A stretch of DNA of 7,116 nt from Actinomycetes bacterium (GTDB taxonomy: Bacteria; Actinomycetota; Thermoleophilia; RBG-16-64-13): the NCBI GenBank assembly GCA_021815245.1, contig JAKAHF010000105.1:1-7116 (forward strand). The letters are read 5' to 3'. The first letter of the stretch is position 1; each line of letters opens with the position of its first letter. Of this stretch, positions 1 through 5,819 are shown in pieces. A program made the position numbers and the translations under genes. The notes under the pieces were generated by a model. The model was not told where the DNA came from. It did not search any database and saw nothing but the letters and a program-made list of their open reading frames with translations.

Positions 1-14
1 GCTGTAGACTGGTG

Positions 15-875
15 CTAGGGGCGCTCCGAATCGGTCACGGTGGCGACCGCCTCGACCGCGAACTCGGTCGAGCTCGAGTCGTACTTGCTTCCCGCCACGT
101 CGTTCCAGTACCTCGCCACCTGCAGCCCACTGCTCATGAACTCGCCCTCGATCATGGCGGGTGTGAAGCATTGCAGCCAGTTGAAGACCCGGCGGACGCG
201 GGCACGCTCGACGATGGTGTACTTGTCCAAGAGAAGCAGCTCGTCCTCGTACTTGAACGTGTTGAGAAAACCGTAGTACTCGTCCGCCGACCAGAACCCG
301 TCGAGCAGGTTGCGAGAGTAGGTCGCCGCCTCTTCGCGCGAAGCGAGCACTCGCGGAGAGTACACGTCGAGCAGAACCGCGCCACCGTCGGCCAGCATTG
401 AGCGGAACTTGCGCAGCAACAAGGCCCGCCGATCGGGACCGAGCGCGCAGAAGTCGCACATGATCATCATGATGAGATCGAAGCGAGAGTCGGTCTCGTA
501 CTCCATGTAGTCCGCTTCGACGAAATCGATATCGAGGCCCTCGTTCGCGGCCGCCTCTCGCGCGTAGCGGAGTGAGTTGCTCGAGAAGTCGATCCCGGTG
601 ACCCGCAGACCGGCGCGCGCGAGGCGTTGGGCATAGAGTCCGGGGCCGCATCCGAAGTCGGCCACCCTGTCTCCGGGCTGAAGCTCGAAGTGCGACACGA
701 TCCACTCGGCCGAACGATCGAGGAACGCGTGGTTCCTCGAGGCCGCATCCACGGTCGCGTCGAGGTGGTAGGCGAGCATGCGTTGCGCTGTGTGTGGGTC
801 GGTCCAGAGTTCTCGCGCCGTGTACTCGGAGAACGGCTCGGGACGCCGGTTGACCTCGGTCAAGAAATCGAACAA
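15..875 (-). CDS. Class I SAM-dependent methyltransferase, 286 aa, probable TTG start
   Basis: A complete methyltransferase of a distinct, larger group. The conserved N-terminal region reads FDFLTEVNRRPEPFSEYTAR, then ELWTDPH and DAASRNHAFLDRSAEWIV. Motif I is VADFGCGPGLYA at residues 71-82, and the second motif is VTGIDFSSNSLRYA. Then come LIMMIMCDFCALGPDRR, GGAVLLDVYS, DGFWSADEYYGFLNTF and a C-terminal WNDVAGSKYDSSSTEFAVEA tail. The longest ORF starts at 977 inside the upstream GNAT, but the homologous region begins at TTG 875, 2 bp after that gene's stop and 5 nt after GGGAG, so TTG is the best start. Only 14 bases remain beyond its stop in this window, so any terminator is not visible. 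Substrate unknown. Confidence 0.85.
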   Translation of the reverse strand: MFDFLTEVNRRPEPFSEYTARELWTDPHTAQRMLAYHLDATVDAASRNHAFLDRSAEWIVSHFELQPGDRVADFGCGPGLYAQRLARAGLRVTGIDFSSNSLRYAREAAANEGLDIDFVEADYMEYETDSRFDLIMMIMCDFCALGPDRRALLLRKFRSMLADGGAVLLDVYSPRVLASREEAATYSRNLLDGFWSADEYYGFLNTFKYEDELLLLDKYTIVERARVRRVFNWLQCFTPAMIEGEFMSSGLQVARYWNDVAGSKYDSSSTEFAVEAVATVTDSERP

Positions 876-877
876 GG

Positions 878-1414
878 CTACTCCCGCCAGTATTCGGGTT
901 TGCTCAGCGCGTCGGCGCACGCCACCGTTCCTCGAACAGACCCGATGACCCCGGGGGTCAGAGCCTGGACCATCCAAGCGCCCGCGTCTTCTTCTGCAAT
1001 CGGGAATGGAGCGGCAAACCCCAGACGGCCCGCCGGTTCGAATCCGTGGCGCGGATAGTACTCCGGGTGTCCAAGGACGAACACCAGATCCACCCCCGCT
1101 TGCGAGAGCAGTTCGAGGCCGCGCTCGATCAGCTTCCCACCGATCCCCTTACGTTGAAGCTCGGGAACGACCGCCAGCGGGGCCAGCAGACTGACCTTCG
1201 CGGCGGCGGGCGCCTCTGCGACATGGGCAGCCGTGAACAAGACGTGCCCGACCGCGCGATCACCCTCCACGGCAAGCAGCGAGAGGATCGGCGCGGCGCT
1301 CGGATCGTTCATGAGATCGTTCACGAGGGCCCCTTCGTCATCTTGGCCGAACGCCTCGCGCTCGACCCGCAACACATCCGGCAGATGCGATTCTGTGGCC
1401 ACTATGACCCGCAT
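878..1414 (-). CDS. YhbS-type GNAT N-acetyltransferase, 178 aa
   Basis: A complete GNAT that should transfer acetyl from acetyl-CoA to an unidentified amine in the cytoplasm. The N-terminal part, MRVIVATESHLPDVLRVERE, is followed by strands including ILSLLAVEGDRAVGHVLF. The acetyl-CoA motif A is LAPLAVVPELQRKGIGGKLI, with the QRKGIG pyrophosphate loop. The YYPRHGFEPAGRLGFAAPFP segment is typical of the YhbS (COG3153) subgroup. I chose ATG 1414, because AAGGGAG stands 5 nt upstream and the family begins there; the upstream extension to 1468 adds 18 atypical residues. Its first 13 bases overlap the end of the methyltransferase ORF in another frame, and its stop (878) is 2 bp from the next start. 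It is the only GNAT here that looks undamaged. Confidence 0.87.
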   Translation of the reverse strand: MRVIVATESHLPDVLRVEREAFGQDDEGALVNDLMNDPSAAPILSLLAVEGDRAVGHVLFTAAHVAEAPAAAKVSLLAPLAVVPELQRKGIGGKLIERGLELLSQAGVDLVFVLGHPEYYPRHGFEPAGRLGFAAPFPIAEEDAGAWMVQALTPGVIGSVRGTVACADALSKPEYWRE

Positions 1415-2001
1415 GGTTCTCCCTTCACACCCACGAACGCGTACGCCGCCCGACTCTGCGGATGGCAACGCCCCTCAATGCCGACCGCCGAGAAGAGATC
1501 CGCGATCTTGCACGGCTCGAGGAACGTGGCCGGTTCGCGCAGCCATCGCTCGAGCGTGGCGACTCTTCTCACACCCGGATGGGTCGGATCGAGCTCAGCC
1601 ACCACCACGACCCCGTCCGACTTCAACACACGGGCGATCTCTCGGGCCACGTCGGCTTGCCGCGGGAAGTGGTGAAACGCATCGACAACGACAACCCCGT
1701 CGAACGACGCGTCTTCGAACGGCAGGGCCGCGGCATCGCCCAGCACACCCGTCACGCCCGGCATGCCGGCGGTGTAGCGAAGCATATGGGGACTCGCGTC
1801 AAGAATAGTGACGGAGCACTCAAGTGCGCGAGACAGGAGGCTGCCGAGCTTCCCGGTGCCCCCGCCAAGGTCGAGGAGACTCCCCCCGCGGGGCACCGAC
1901 GGCCTCAGCCAGTCGGCAAAGAGCGCGGCGTCATCGTCGTCCCACCTTCTCGCCGCCAAGGCGAACAAGGGAGCGGCCCACTTGAAGATACCCCCTGACA
2001 T
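1402..2001 (-). CDS. Probable separately translated methyltransferase (internal start within the HAD fusion), 199 aa
   Basis: In the same frame as the fusion, ATG 2001 (M192) begins MSGGIFKWAAPLFALAARRW, which reads like the natural N terminus of a stand-alone methyltransferase. It has a near-perfect ribosome binding site, AAGGAGG, a few bases upstream. The encoded 199 aa carry motif I (LLDLGGGTGKLG), the second acidic motif in VTILDASPHML, DASFDGVVVVDAFHHF and a C-terminal AYAFVGVK strand, which is a full class I fold. The ORF may thus give both a HAD-methyltransferase fusion and a free methyltransferase. Alternatively, the HAD gene recently lost its stop and ran into its neighbour. Which product is made cannot be settled from sequence. 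Confidence 0.65.
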   Translation of the reverse strand: MSGGIFKWAAPLFALAARRWDDDDAALFADWLRPSVPRGGSLLDLGGGTGKLGSLLSRALECSVTILDASPHMLRYTAGMPGVTGVLGDAAALPFEDASFDGVVVVDAFHHFPRQADVAREIARVLKSDGVVVVAELDPTHPGVRRVATLERWLREPATFLEPCKIADLFSAVGIEGRCHPQSRAAYAFVGVKGEPCGS

Positions 2002-2574
2002 ACGTCCTCCTTCGGCCGGCGCAGCGGACGTTTGAGTTGTCTCGAGAAGCGCCGGCAGGTCCAATAGGCTGCCCACGACCCACCAGCCGCCGTCATGGTG
2101 ACATACCGTCGCGCCGGGGCGGTAGAGCACTGCCGGCATGCCTGCGCCCCGCGCACCCGCGACGTCATTCGTGGGACTGTCGCCGACCATGACGATCCGA
2201 GAGGCCGGGAGCCCTGTGTCGCTGATGATGTGGGCGAAGAACTCAGGCGAAGGCTTGGCGTGACCCACGCCCCGCGAGCAGTAGACGCGATCGACCAGTT
2301 CGTCCAGGGCAACGCGGGCCAGAGCGGCGCGAATCTCAGGCTCATCGGAGTCGGCGGCGTTGGTCGCAAGCGCGATCATCCATCCGGATGCACGGAGGCG
2401 CGTGAGCGTTTCGCGCGCATGAGGGATAGCCTCGACGCGTGGCCACGACGACATGGGGCCGGAGTATTCGTGGAAGTCGACCATGAGCGTATTGCCCCAG
2501 TCGAACAGCACGCACCGCATCGCGCGGGGCTCGACTGTCAGCTGAGGCGCGGAGTCGGGCGTCATCCTCGTCAC
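1402..2574 (-). CDS. HAD-family hydrolase fused in frame to a class I SAM methyltransferase, 390 aa
   Basis: Residues 19-178 are a HAD phosphatase-like domain: motif I FDWGNTL with nucleophile D25 (the usual second Asp at +2 is glycine, a known variant), motif II ALATNAADSDE with T71, motif III K107 in HAKPSPEFF, and motif IV VGDSPTNDVAGA with D132 and D137. A short linker (TTQTSAAPAEGGR) leads to M192 and a methyltransferase domain with motif I LLDLGGGTGKLG (233-244), DAFHHFPR and KSDGVVVVAELDP. The upstream GNAT stop overlaps GTG 2574 as GTGA, with GAGAGG ahead of it. ATG 2565 is also possible, and the family N terminus matches M19 best. I do not know this domain pair as a standard fusion. 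Both domains look complete, so separate activities (dephosphorylation and methylation) are possible. The stop TAG lies 13 bp inside the next gene. Confidence 0.82.
   Translation of the reverse strand: MTRMTPDSAPQLTVEPRAMRCVLFDWGNTLMVDFHEYSGPMSSWPRVEAIPHARETLTRLRASGWMIALATNAADSDEPEIRAALARVALDELVDRVYCSRGVGHAKPSPEFFAHIISDTGLPASRIVMVGDSPTNDVAGARGAGMPAVLYRPGATVCHHDGGWWVVGSLLDLPALLETTQTSAAPAEGGRMSGGIFKWAAPLFALAARRWDDDDAALFADWLRPSVPRGGSLLDLGGGTGKLGSLLSRALECSVTILDASPHMLRYTAGMPGVTGVLGDAAALPFEDASFDGVVVVDAFHHFPRQADVAREIARVLKSDGVVVVAELDPTHPGVRRVATLERWLREPATFLEPCKIADLFSAVGIEGRCHPQSRAAYAFVGVKGEPCGS
2006..2012 (-). promoter_or_regulatory. Strong internal ribosome binding site before M192 of the HAD-methyltransferase ORF
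   Basis: The minus strand reads AAGGAGG followed by ACGT and then ATG at 2001. This is the closest match to the anti-Shine-Dalgarno sequence that I noticed in the window, and it sits inside an open frame where a fusion protein would not need it. It supports independent initiation of the methyltransferase. Confidence 0.7.
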
Positions 2575-2909
2575 AGCAGCCTCTCGACGAGTACCTCATC
2601 GATGAACTGCTCGCCGATCTTCGCTTGTCTCTCGGCCACGCCGACCACTCGAAAGCCCTGGCTGCGGTAGGTCGCAGTGTAGGTCGCGAACGGCTCCATA
2701 CTCTGGAAGCCTACGATCCGGTCGCCCGCCGGCAGTACGGCCACGTGGAATATGCCCCGCGGGGGAAGCTCCGCGATGTACCGCCGCTCGGCCTCCTCGG
2801 TGAAGGGACCATCGAACACTGTCTGCCGACCGGCAACGATGATCGGATTGAGGATGCTCAGGATGGCAGCCGCATCATCAGGTCGCGCGTTGCGTACGAT
2901 CAGCTCCAC
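2571..2909 (-). CDS. GNAT-family N-acetyltransferase lacking the acetyl-CoA-binding motif, 112 aa
   Basis: Homologous GNATs are about 160-170 aa and acetylate small amines. This ORF has the normal N-terminal half (VRNARPDDAAAILSILNPI, TVFDGPFTEEAE, GIFHVAV, IVGFQSMEPFATYT) and the normal end (YRSQGFRVVGVAERQAKIG, DEVLVERLL). At residues 74-83 the two halves are joined directly as FATYT-ATYRS. Missing are the 50-odd residues that carry the beta-4 strand, the R/QxxGxG/A pyrophosphate loop and helix 3. The reading frame is kept, so a protein can still be made, but acetyl-CoA binding is probably lost. The start is GTG at 2909 with GGAGG 4 nt upstream. The stop overlaps the next start as GTGA. It may be a dead enzyme, or a retained substrate-binding fragment. 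Confidence 0.78.
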   Translation of the reverse strand: MELIVRNARPDDAAAILSILNPIIVAGRQTVFDGPFTEEAERRYIAELPPRGIFHVAVLPAGDRIVGFQSMEPFATYTATYRSQGFRVVGVAERQAKIGEQFIDEVLVERLL

Positions 2910-2924
2910 CAGCCCTCCATCACT

Positions 2925-3305
2925 TCAGACCACGTCGAACGCTATCCAAGTCGCGAACAGGATTACGATGTCTGCGCAGGCAACCCACGCGCCAAGCATC
3001 GCGAGGGGTGTATTGAGGTGCTTCTTCTGTCTGCCTTTGAACGCGAGCACGAGCGATACCACCGTGAGGCCGAGGACGAACGTAGAGCCGACCCCGAGCA
3101 CCGCGGCCGCTATAGCCGTACCGGTGCCCTCATAGTCTGGTGGCCCCGACGCATACGATACGACCGTGAGGATGCAGACGAAGAGCGGTACCAGCGCGAT
3201 TATGCCCAGCACTAGGGAGGCGACGCCAAGCCTGGAGTGAGGTCCCGTCGTCGACCACTGCCGTCTGGACCCCGGGGAAGATGGCGTGCCGGCCGTCTCA
3301 GCCAT
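2925..3305 (-). CDS. Small membrane protein with three hydrophobic helices (DUF4190-like)
   Basis: A 126-aa integral membrane protein. Residues 1-24 are a Ser/Pro/Gly/Thr-rich cytoplasmic-looking leader (MAETAGTPSSPGSRRQ). Hydrophobic segments follow at about 26-52 (starting LGVASLVLGIIALVPLF), 63-89 (AIAAAVLGVGSTFVLGL onward) and 100-124 (LAMLGAWVACADIVILF onward), with a positive loop KGRQKKH between the last two. The repeated small-residue pattern (ASLVLGI, AAAVLGV) resembles DUF4190 proteins, which have no known function. The start ATG at 3305 has AAGGAG 4 nt upstream; longer in-frame extensions upstream are low-complexity Arg/Gly-rich and not believable. It ends 15 bp before the next GNAT, so it is likely co-transcribed with it. 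Confidence 0.72.
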   Translation of the reverse strand: MAETAGTPSSPGSRRQWSTTGPHSRLGVASLVLGIIALVPLFVCILTVVSYASGPPDYEGTGTAIAAAVLGVGSTFVLGLTVVSLVLAFKGRQKKHLNTPLAMLGAWVACADIVILFATWIAFDVV

Positions 3306-3409
3306 GTGGCTCCTTCTCGTCCGTCTTCCGCGCCGACGTCCATCGTACTCCACGCATAGGCGGCGCCGGAAGTCGACCGCGCGCGCAGCTAGGCGGCTGA
3401 CGCGGTGCC
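3306..3409. other. Intergenic gap with an imperfect inverted repeat
   Basis: This 104-bp gap is among the longest between genes here. It holds CTTCCGCGCC at 3325-3334 and its near-complement GGCGCCGGAAG at 3362-3372, which can pair with one bulged base around a 27-nt loop. No T-run follows on either strand, so an intrinsic terminator is not supported. The ribosome site of the next gene (AAGGAG, 4 nt before ATG 3305) lies just downstream on the minus strand. The repeat could affect mRNA folding or be a remnant of a cassette boundary, but neither is shown. Confidence 0.3.
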
Positions 3410-4162
3410 TCAGCGGGGAGGACGTCTGAAGACGTAGATCGCCCATCCGATCGTGTCTCGACCCCAGCGAAGATAGGCCGCCTTGTCGTCGTCCACTCGT
3501 CGCGCGATGTCCGGCAGATCCGCGTCGTCGGGATCTGAGTAGGCGTACTCGACCAAGGCCGACCACTGGAGTCCCTGGTACTTGTCCCAGTCGTCGGCGT
3601 TGCTGGCAAGGGTGTGAACCAGGTCGAGCCCCCGCTTCTGCCCGGCCTCGACGTTGCCGATATGCGTGCCGAACGCCTCCTTCGAAAGGCCGAGAGCCGT
3701 GAGGTGCTCCTCGCATGGCTCCTTCAGCCAATAGGGCTCGCCCGCGATCACCCAGCCGCCGGGCGCGACCATGGATGTGAGCGCGTCCAACGTTCCCCCA
3801 TGGCCCCCGTAGATCCAGCTGGCGCCGATGCACGATGCCACGGCATAGCTGTGGGGTTCCTTCGGTTCGAATTCGGCGCCGTCCATTTCCCTGAAGGTGA
3901 CCTCGGCGCTGGGCGCCCGCGCCTCCAGCCGTTCCCGCGCCTCGGCGATGAAGAAGGATGAGAGATCGATGCCCAGACCATTCACCCCGTAGGCCTCAGC
4001 CAGACGGATGAGAAACTCACCCTTGCCGCAAGCGATGTCCACCACGCGTGCACCGGCGGAAAGCCGCAGCAGTCGCACAAGGTGGTCGAGCTTCTCCTCG
4101 CTCGTGGGGTTGCAGATCACATGCTCGCGATGGGTGATGTCGTAGTACTTGCGAGTGTTCAT
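3410..4162 (-). CDS. Class I SAM-dependent methyltransferase, 250 aa
   Basis: A complete methyltransferase from a recognisable family that starts (M)NTRKYYDITHREHVICNP. Motif I is VVDIACGKGEFL at about residues 40-51, and the second motif is LGIDLSSFFIAEAR. A characteristic middle section contains CIGASWIYGGHGGTLDAL and VIAGEPYW. The C-terminal YLRWGRDTIGWAIYVFRRP is diagnostic of this group as I recall it. I chose ATG at 4162 because it overlaps the upstream stop as ATGA, has AAGGAA 5 nt upstream, and matches the family N terminus; an ATG 18 bases earlier (4180) would add only six residues of no recognised type. The substrate is unknown; these are usually annotated only as methyltransferase-domain proteins. 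Coupling with the preceding methyltransferase hints at successive or shared substrates, which is inference. Confidence 0.88.
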   Translation of the reverse strand: MNTRKYYDITHREHVICNPTSEEKLDHLVRLLRLSAGARVVDIACGKGEFLIRLAEAYGVNGLGIDLSSFFIAEARERLEARAPSAEVTFREMDGAEFEPKEPHSYAVASCIGASWIYGGHGGTLDALTSMVAPGGWVIAGEPYWLKEPCEEHLTALGLSKEAFGTHIGNVEAGQKRGLDLVHTLASNADDWDKYQGLQWSALVEYAYSDPDDADLPDIARRVDDDKAAYLRWGRDTIGWAIYVFRRPPR

Positions 4163-4863
4163 GCGGTTTCCTTCACGCACACATAGGTCCCCAGCACACC
4201 CGAACTCATCTCTTTCGACCGGATGCTGAACCCAGCCCTTGTGAGAAGACCCTCCATAATCCAGTCGAGCGTCGAGTACTCTTCACGAACGTGGGCGGCG
4301 ACTTCCTCTCGCAACTGCTGCCCTCCGAGCTCGGCGAGCCGGTCGATCCAACGCGAAATACTGTCGATCGCCCCGGCTTCCTCGAACACGACATCGTTGA
4401 TGAACAACTGTCCGCCACGCCTGAGCATGTCGCAGATGCGGCGCAGGGCGACACTCTTCCAGAAATCGGGAAGATGATGGAAGGCCATGCACGTGACGAC
4501 AGCGTCCACCGGCTCGGCCTCGTGCTCGTATGTCAGGAAGCCTCCATGGTGGAACTCGATGTTCCTCAGACCCGCGGCGACCGCCTTCTGGCGAGCATAG
4601 TCGAGCATCGGCCTGGAAACGTCGACCGCATACACCCTCGCGCAACGTCGCGCCGCGTGGATCGCAAAGGCACCCGTGCCTGTGCCCAGTTCGATCACTG
4701 TAGATTGTGACGCGAGGCCAAGCAGATCGAGGATGCCGGTGCACTCGGCATCGACGTCTCGGAATTGCGCATGGCGAGCGTCGTAGGCCTCAACGTGCCT
4801 CGGATCGTCGTAGTCGGTGCCGACTTGTCTGAATTCGTCGTATTGCCACGATGGTGTCTTCAT
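4159..4863 (-). CDS. Class I SAM-dependent methyltransferase, 234 aa
   Basis: A Rossmann-fold methyltransferase acting on an unknown small molecule in the cytoplasm. After a short N-terminal cap (YDDPRHVEAYDARH), motif I is TVIELGTGTGAFA at residues 55-67. The acidic end of strand 2 is in VYAVDVSRPMLDYA near 78-91. Motif IV-like CMAFHHLPDFWK and the post-motif RRGGQLFINDVVF are both present, and the C-terminal part runs to TYVCVKETA. Length and motif spacing are those of a complete single-domain enzyme. The start is ATG at 4863 with GGGAG just upstream. Its stop overlaps the start of the next methyltransferase as ATGA, so the two are probably translated together. The product could be an N-, O- or C-methyltransferase; substrate is not predictable from these motifs. 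Confidence 0.88.
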   Translation of the reverse strand: MKTPSWQYDEFRQVGTDYDDPRHVEAYDARHAQFRDVDAECTGILDLLGLASQSTVIELGTGTGAFAIHAARRCARVYAVDVSRPMLDYARQKAVAAGLRNIEFHHGGFLTYEHEAEPVDAVVTCMAFHHLPDFWKSVALRRICDMLRRGGQLFINDVVFEEAGAIDSISRWIDRLAELGGQQLREEVAAHVREEYSTLDWIMEGLLTRAGFSIRSKEMSSGVLGTYVCVKETA

Positions 4864-4898
4864 CGTCTCCCATTCCCGAGCCGGAGGACATGGCGCAG

Positions 4899-5066
4899 CT
4901 AGCGCCCCGAGAATGTTCTGACGATGCTTTCGATCACCGTCTCTGGTTCAGCGATGATGCCGGTCAGCACCAGGAATACGGCGCAGCAAGCCACCACAAC
5001 CAGTACGCGGAGACTGATCACGCCTACCGCGACCCACCGCCTACGACTCTTGGAACGCTCCGCCAC
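4899..5066 (-). CDS. Small single-pass membrane protein, 55 aa
   Basis: I do not recognise a family. The likely start is GTG at 5066, with GAGGTG a few bases upstream; no equally good ribosome site is seen for earlier starts in the same open frame. The protein has a short basic N terminus (AERSKSRRRW), one hydrophobic helix at about residues 11-38 (WVAVGVISLRVLVVVACCAV and onward to GIIA), and a short amphipathic tail ending ESIVRTFSGR. By the positive-inside rule the N terminus would face the cytoplasm. It sits 35 bp before the methyltransferase at 4863 and about 75 bp after the DUF3795 gene. Whether it acts with its neighbours cannot be told from the sequence. Confidence 0.6.
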   Translation of the reverse strand: MAERSKSRRRWVAVGVISLRVLVVVACCAVFLVLTGIIAEPETVIESIVRTFSGR

Positions 5067-5140
5067 GAAGCACCTCAGTTCTGCCTTGCGCTCAGACGCA
5101 TCAGCCGCGCCCGCTGTCCATGATACTCGTGCCTGGACTC

Positions 5141-5341
5141 CTACCAACAAGCAAGCTGCTCGCAGCGCTTGATCGTGCACGCGGCGCAGTGATGGGCCTT
5201 GGCGGAATCGTCCGGGTCGTTGCAGCCGGGACAGGTCTTGCGATCGCGAAGGTGACCGATGCAGATCCCGCAGTCCATACCACAGGGAGCAATCAGCTCC
5301 ACCGTAAGCGAGTCGGGATACGAGCGTGCGGCATCTGCCAT
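5141..5341 (-). CDS. DUF3795-type cysteine-rich protein, probably truncated at the C terminus
   Basis: This 66-aa protein has the N-terminal signature of DUF3795: the block LIAPCGMDCGICIGHLRD, then CPGC and CAAC pairs and a final C-x4-C, giving nine cysteines (C20, C24, C27, C37, C40, C52, C55, C60, C65). Such proteins are thought to bind zinc or another metal; their function is unknown. The start ATG at 5341 has GGAG 6 nt upstream. Known members are usually above 100 residues and continue with another cysteine pair and a basic C-terminal helix. Here the frame stops right after CEQLACW, so the second half seems lost. I found no convincing continuation in another frame. The preceding stop at 5381 is about 40 bp upstream. 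Confidence 0.72.
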   Translation of the reverse strand: MADAARSYPDSLTVELIAPCGMDCGICIGHLRDRKTCPGCNDPDDSAKAHHCAACTIKRCEQLACW

Positions 5342-5380
5342 CGGTGTCTCCGGGCCCGGAAGTCGAGGGACCCGACCTGC

Positions 5381-5518
5381 TCACCATCGTTCCAGCGGCC
5401 GCGCGTATGCCACAAAGATGATCCCGTGTCTTTCGCGCTCCGCATCGCCGAGCAGCCGCGCGTAGTCCTCGGCGGGGATCCAGTCGGGAATTGAAGTGCC
5501 GTCTTGGGACTCCTTCAT
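5381..5518 (-). CDS. Small 45-aa protein of unknown function, coupled to the GNAT fragment
   Basis: I do not recognise this protein. The ATG at 5518 overlaps the stop of the upstream GNAT fragment as ATGA, an arrangement typical of translational coupling, and the frame closes at 5381. Its 45 residues begin MKESQDGTSIPDWIPAEDYA and end HGIIFVAYARPLERW. The middle, ARLLGDAERERHG, looks like a short charged helix, followed by a hydrophobic strand. There is no signal peptide or membrane segment. It could be a genuine small protein, the remnant of a larger gene, or a chance ORF. The natural-looking composition and the coupling favour a real coding sequence. No strong ribosome binding site is present, so expression would depend on the upstream frame, itself a fragment. 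Confidence 0.5.
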   Translation of the reverse strand: MKESQDGTSIPDWIPAEDYARLLGDAERERHGIIFVAYARPLERW

Positions 5519-5810
5519 GGCAGGGCTTCTTGTCCTCTTCTTGGGACAGGTGTTTGGCCCTCGTGCGCCTTGCTCGAGTACCTCAGCGAAAGGCGCAGCA
5601 TGTCAACGAGCTGTATTCCGTCCTCGAAGATCGGCTCAGGGTAGTTCTTGACGAAGAAGTCATGGTCGATGCTGGTAACGCAAAAGCCATGCCGCTGGTA
5701 GAACGCAAGTTGATAGTCGAACGTGCCGGTACCCACCTCTAGCTGCCGCGCGCCCGAATCGCGAGAGAGATCAATGACCCATTTCAGTAGCGGGGAGGTT
5801 CCCCTCGCGG
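5515..5810 (-). pseudogene. GNAT acetyltransferase fragment, C-terminal half only
   Basis: From about 5808 the frame reads like the second half of a GNAT: SPLLKWVIDLSRDSGARQ, LEVGTGTFDYQLAFYQRHGF, then a tail with DFFVKNYPEPIFEDGIQ and DMLRLSLRY, which is recognisable from GNATs of this subgroup. The N-terminal half, including most of the acetyl-CoA-binding Q/RxxGxG/A loop and any proper start, is absent. The only in-frame ATG upstream (5868) lies inside the AAC(3) tail in a different frame and has no evident ribosome binding site. The break therefore falls within a few tens of bases of the AAC(3) stop at 5820. The 3' end is normal and overlaps the next small ORF as ATGA. Together these suggest a deletion that joined the AAC(3) end to the middle of a GNAT gene. 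Confidence 0.75.
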
Positions 5811-5819
5811 AGGATCTTG

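Noticed and set aside
876..977. Extended start at 977 for the last methyltransferase
   Set aside because: The extra 34 residues lie inside the upstream GNAT coding region and do not match the methyltransferase family, whereas TTG 875 follows GGGAG and begins the conserved FDFLTEVNR.
12..1675. Long plus-strand open frames opposite the methyltransferase and GNAT genes
   Set aside because: Their translations are Arg/Pro/Gly-rich with no family motifs and lie exactly antisense to well-supported genes; such frames are common in GC-rich DNA.
2925..3833. A 302-residue minus-strand frame ending with the membrane protein
   Set aside because: Only the last 126 residues look like a protein. The upstream part is Arg/Gly-rich, overlaps the methyltransferase out of frame, and ATG 3305 has its own good ribosome site.
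5080..5141. Possible out-of-frame continuation of DUF3795 (RLMRLSARQN, resembling a basic C-terminal helix)
   Set aside because: The match is about ten residues long, lacks the expected cysteine pair and is too short to trust.
5350..5359. Perfect palindrome CCGGGCCCGG just upstream of the DUF3795 start
   Set aside because: Short GC palindromes are frequent here. There is no second copy or nearby promoter to suggest an operator.
3366..5366. An 11-base sequence (CCGGAAGTCGA) repeated at 3366-3376 and 5356-5366, both in gaps between genes
   Set aside because: An 11-base match is expected by chance several times in 7 kb of GC-rich DNA, and the flanks do not extend the similarity.
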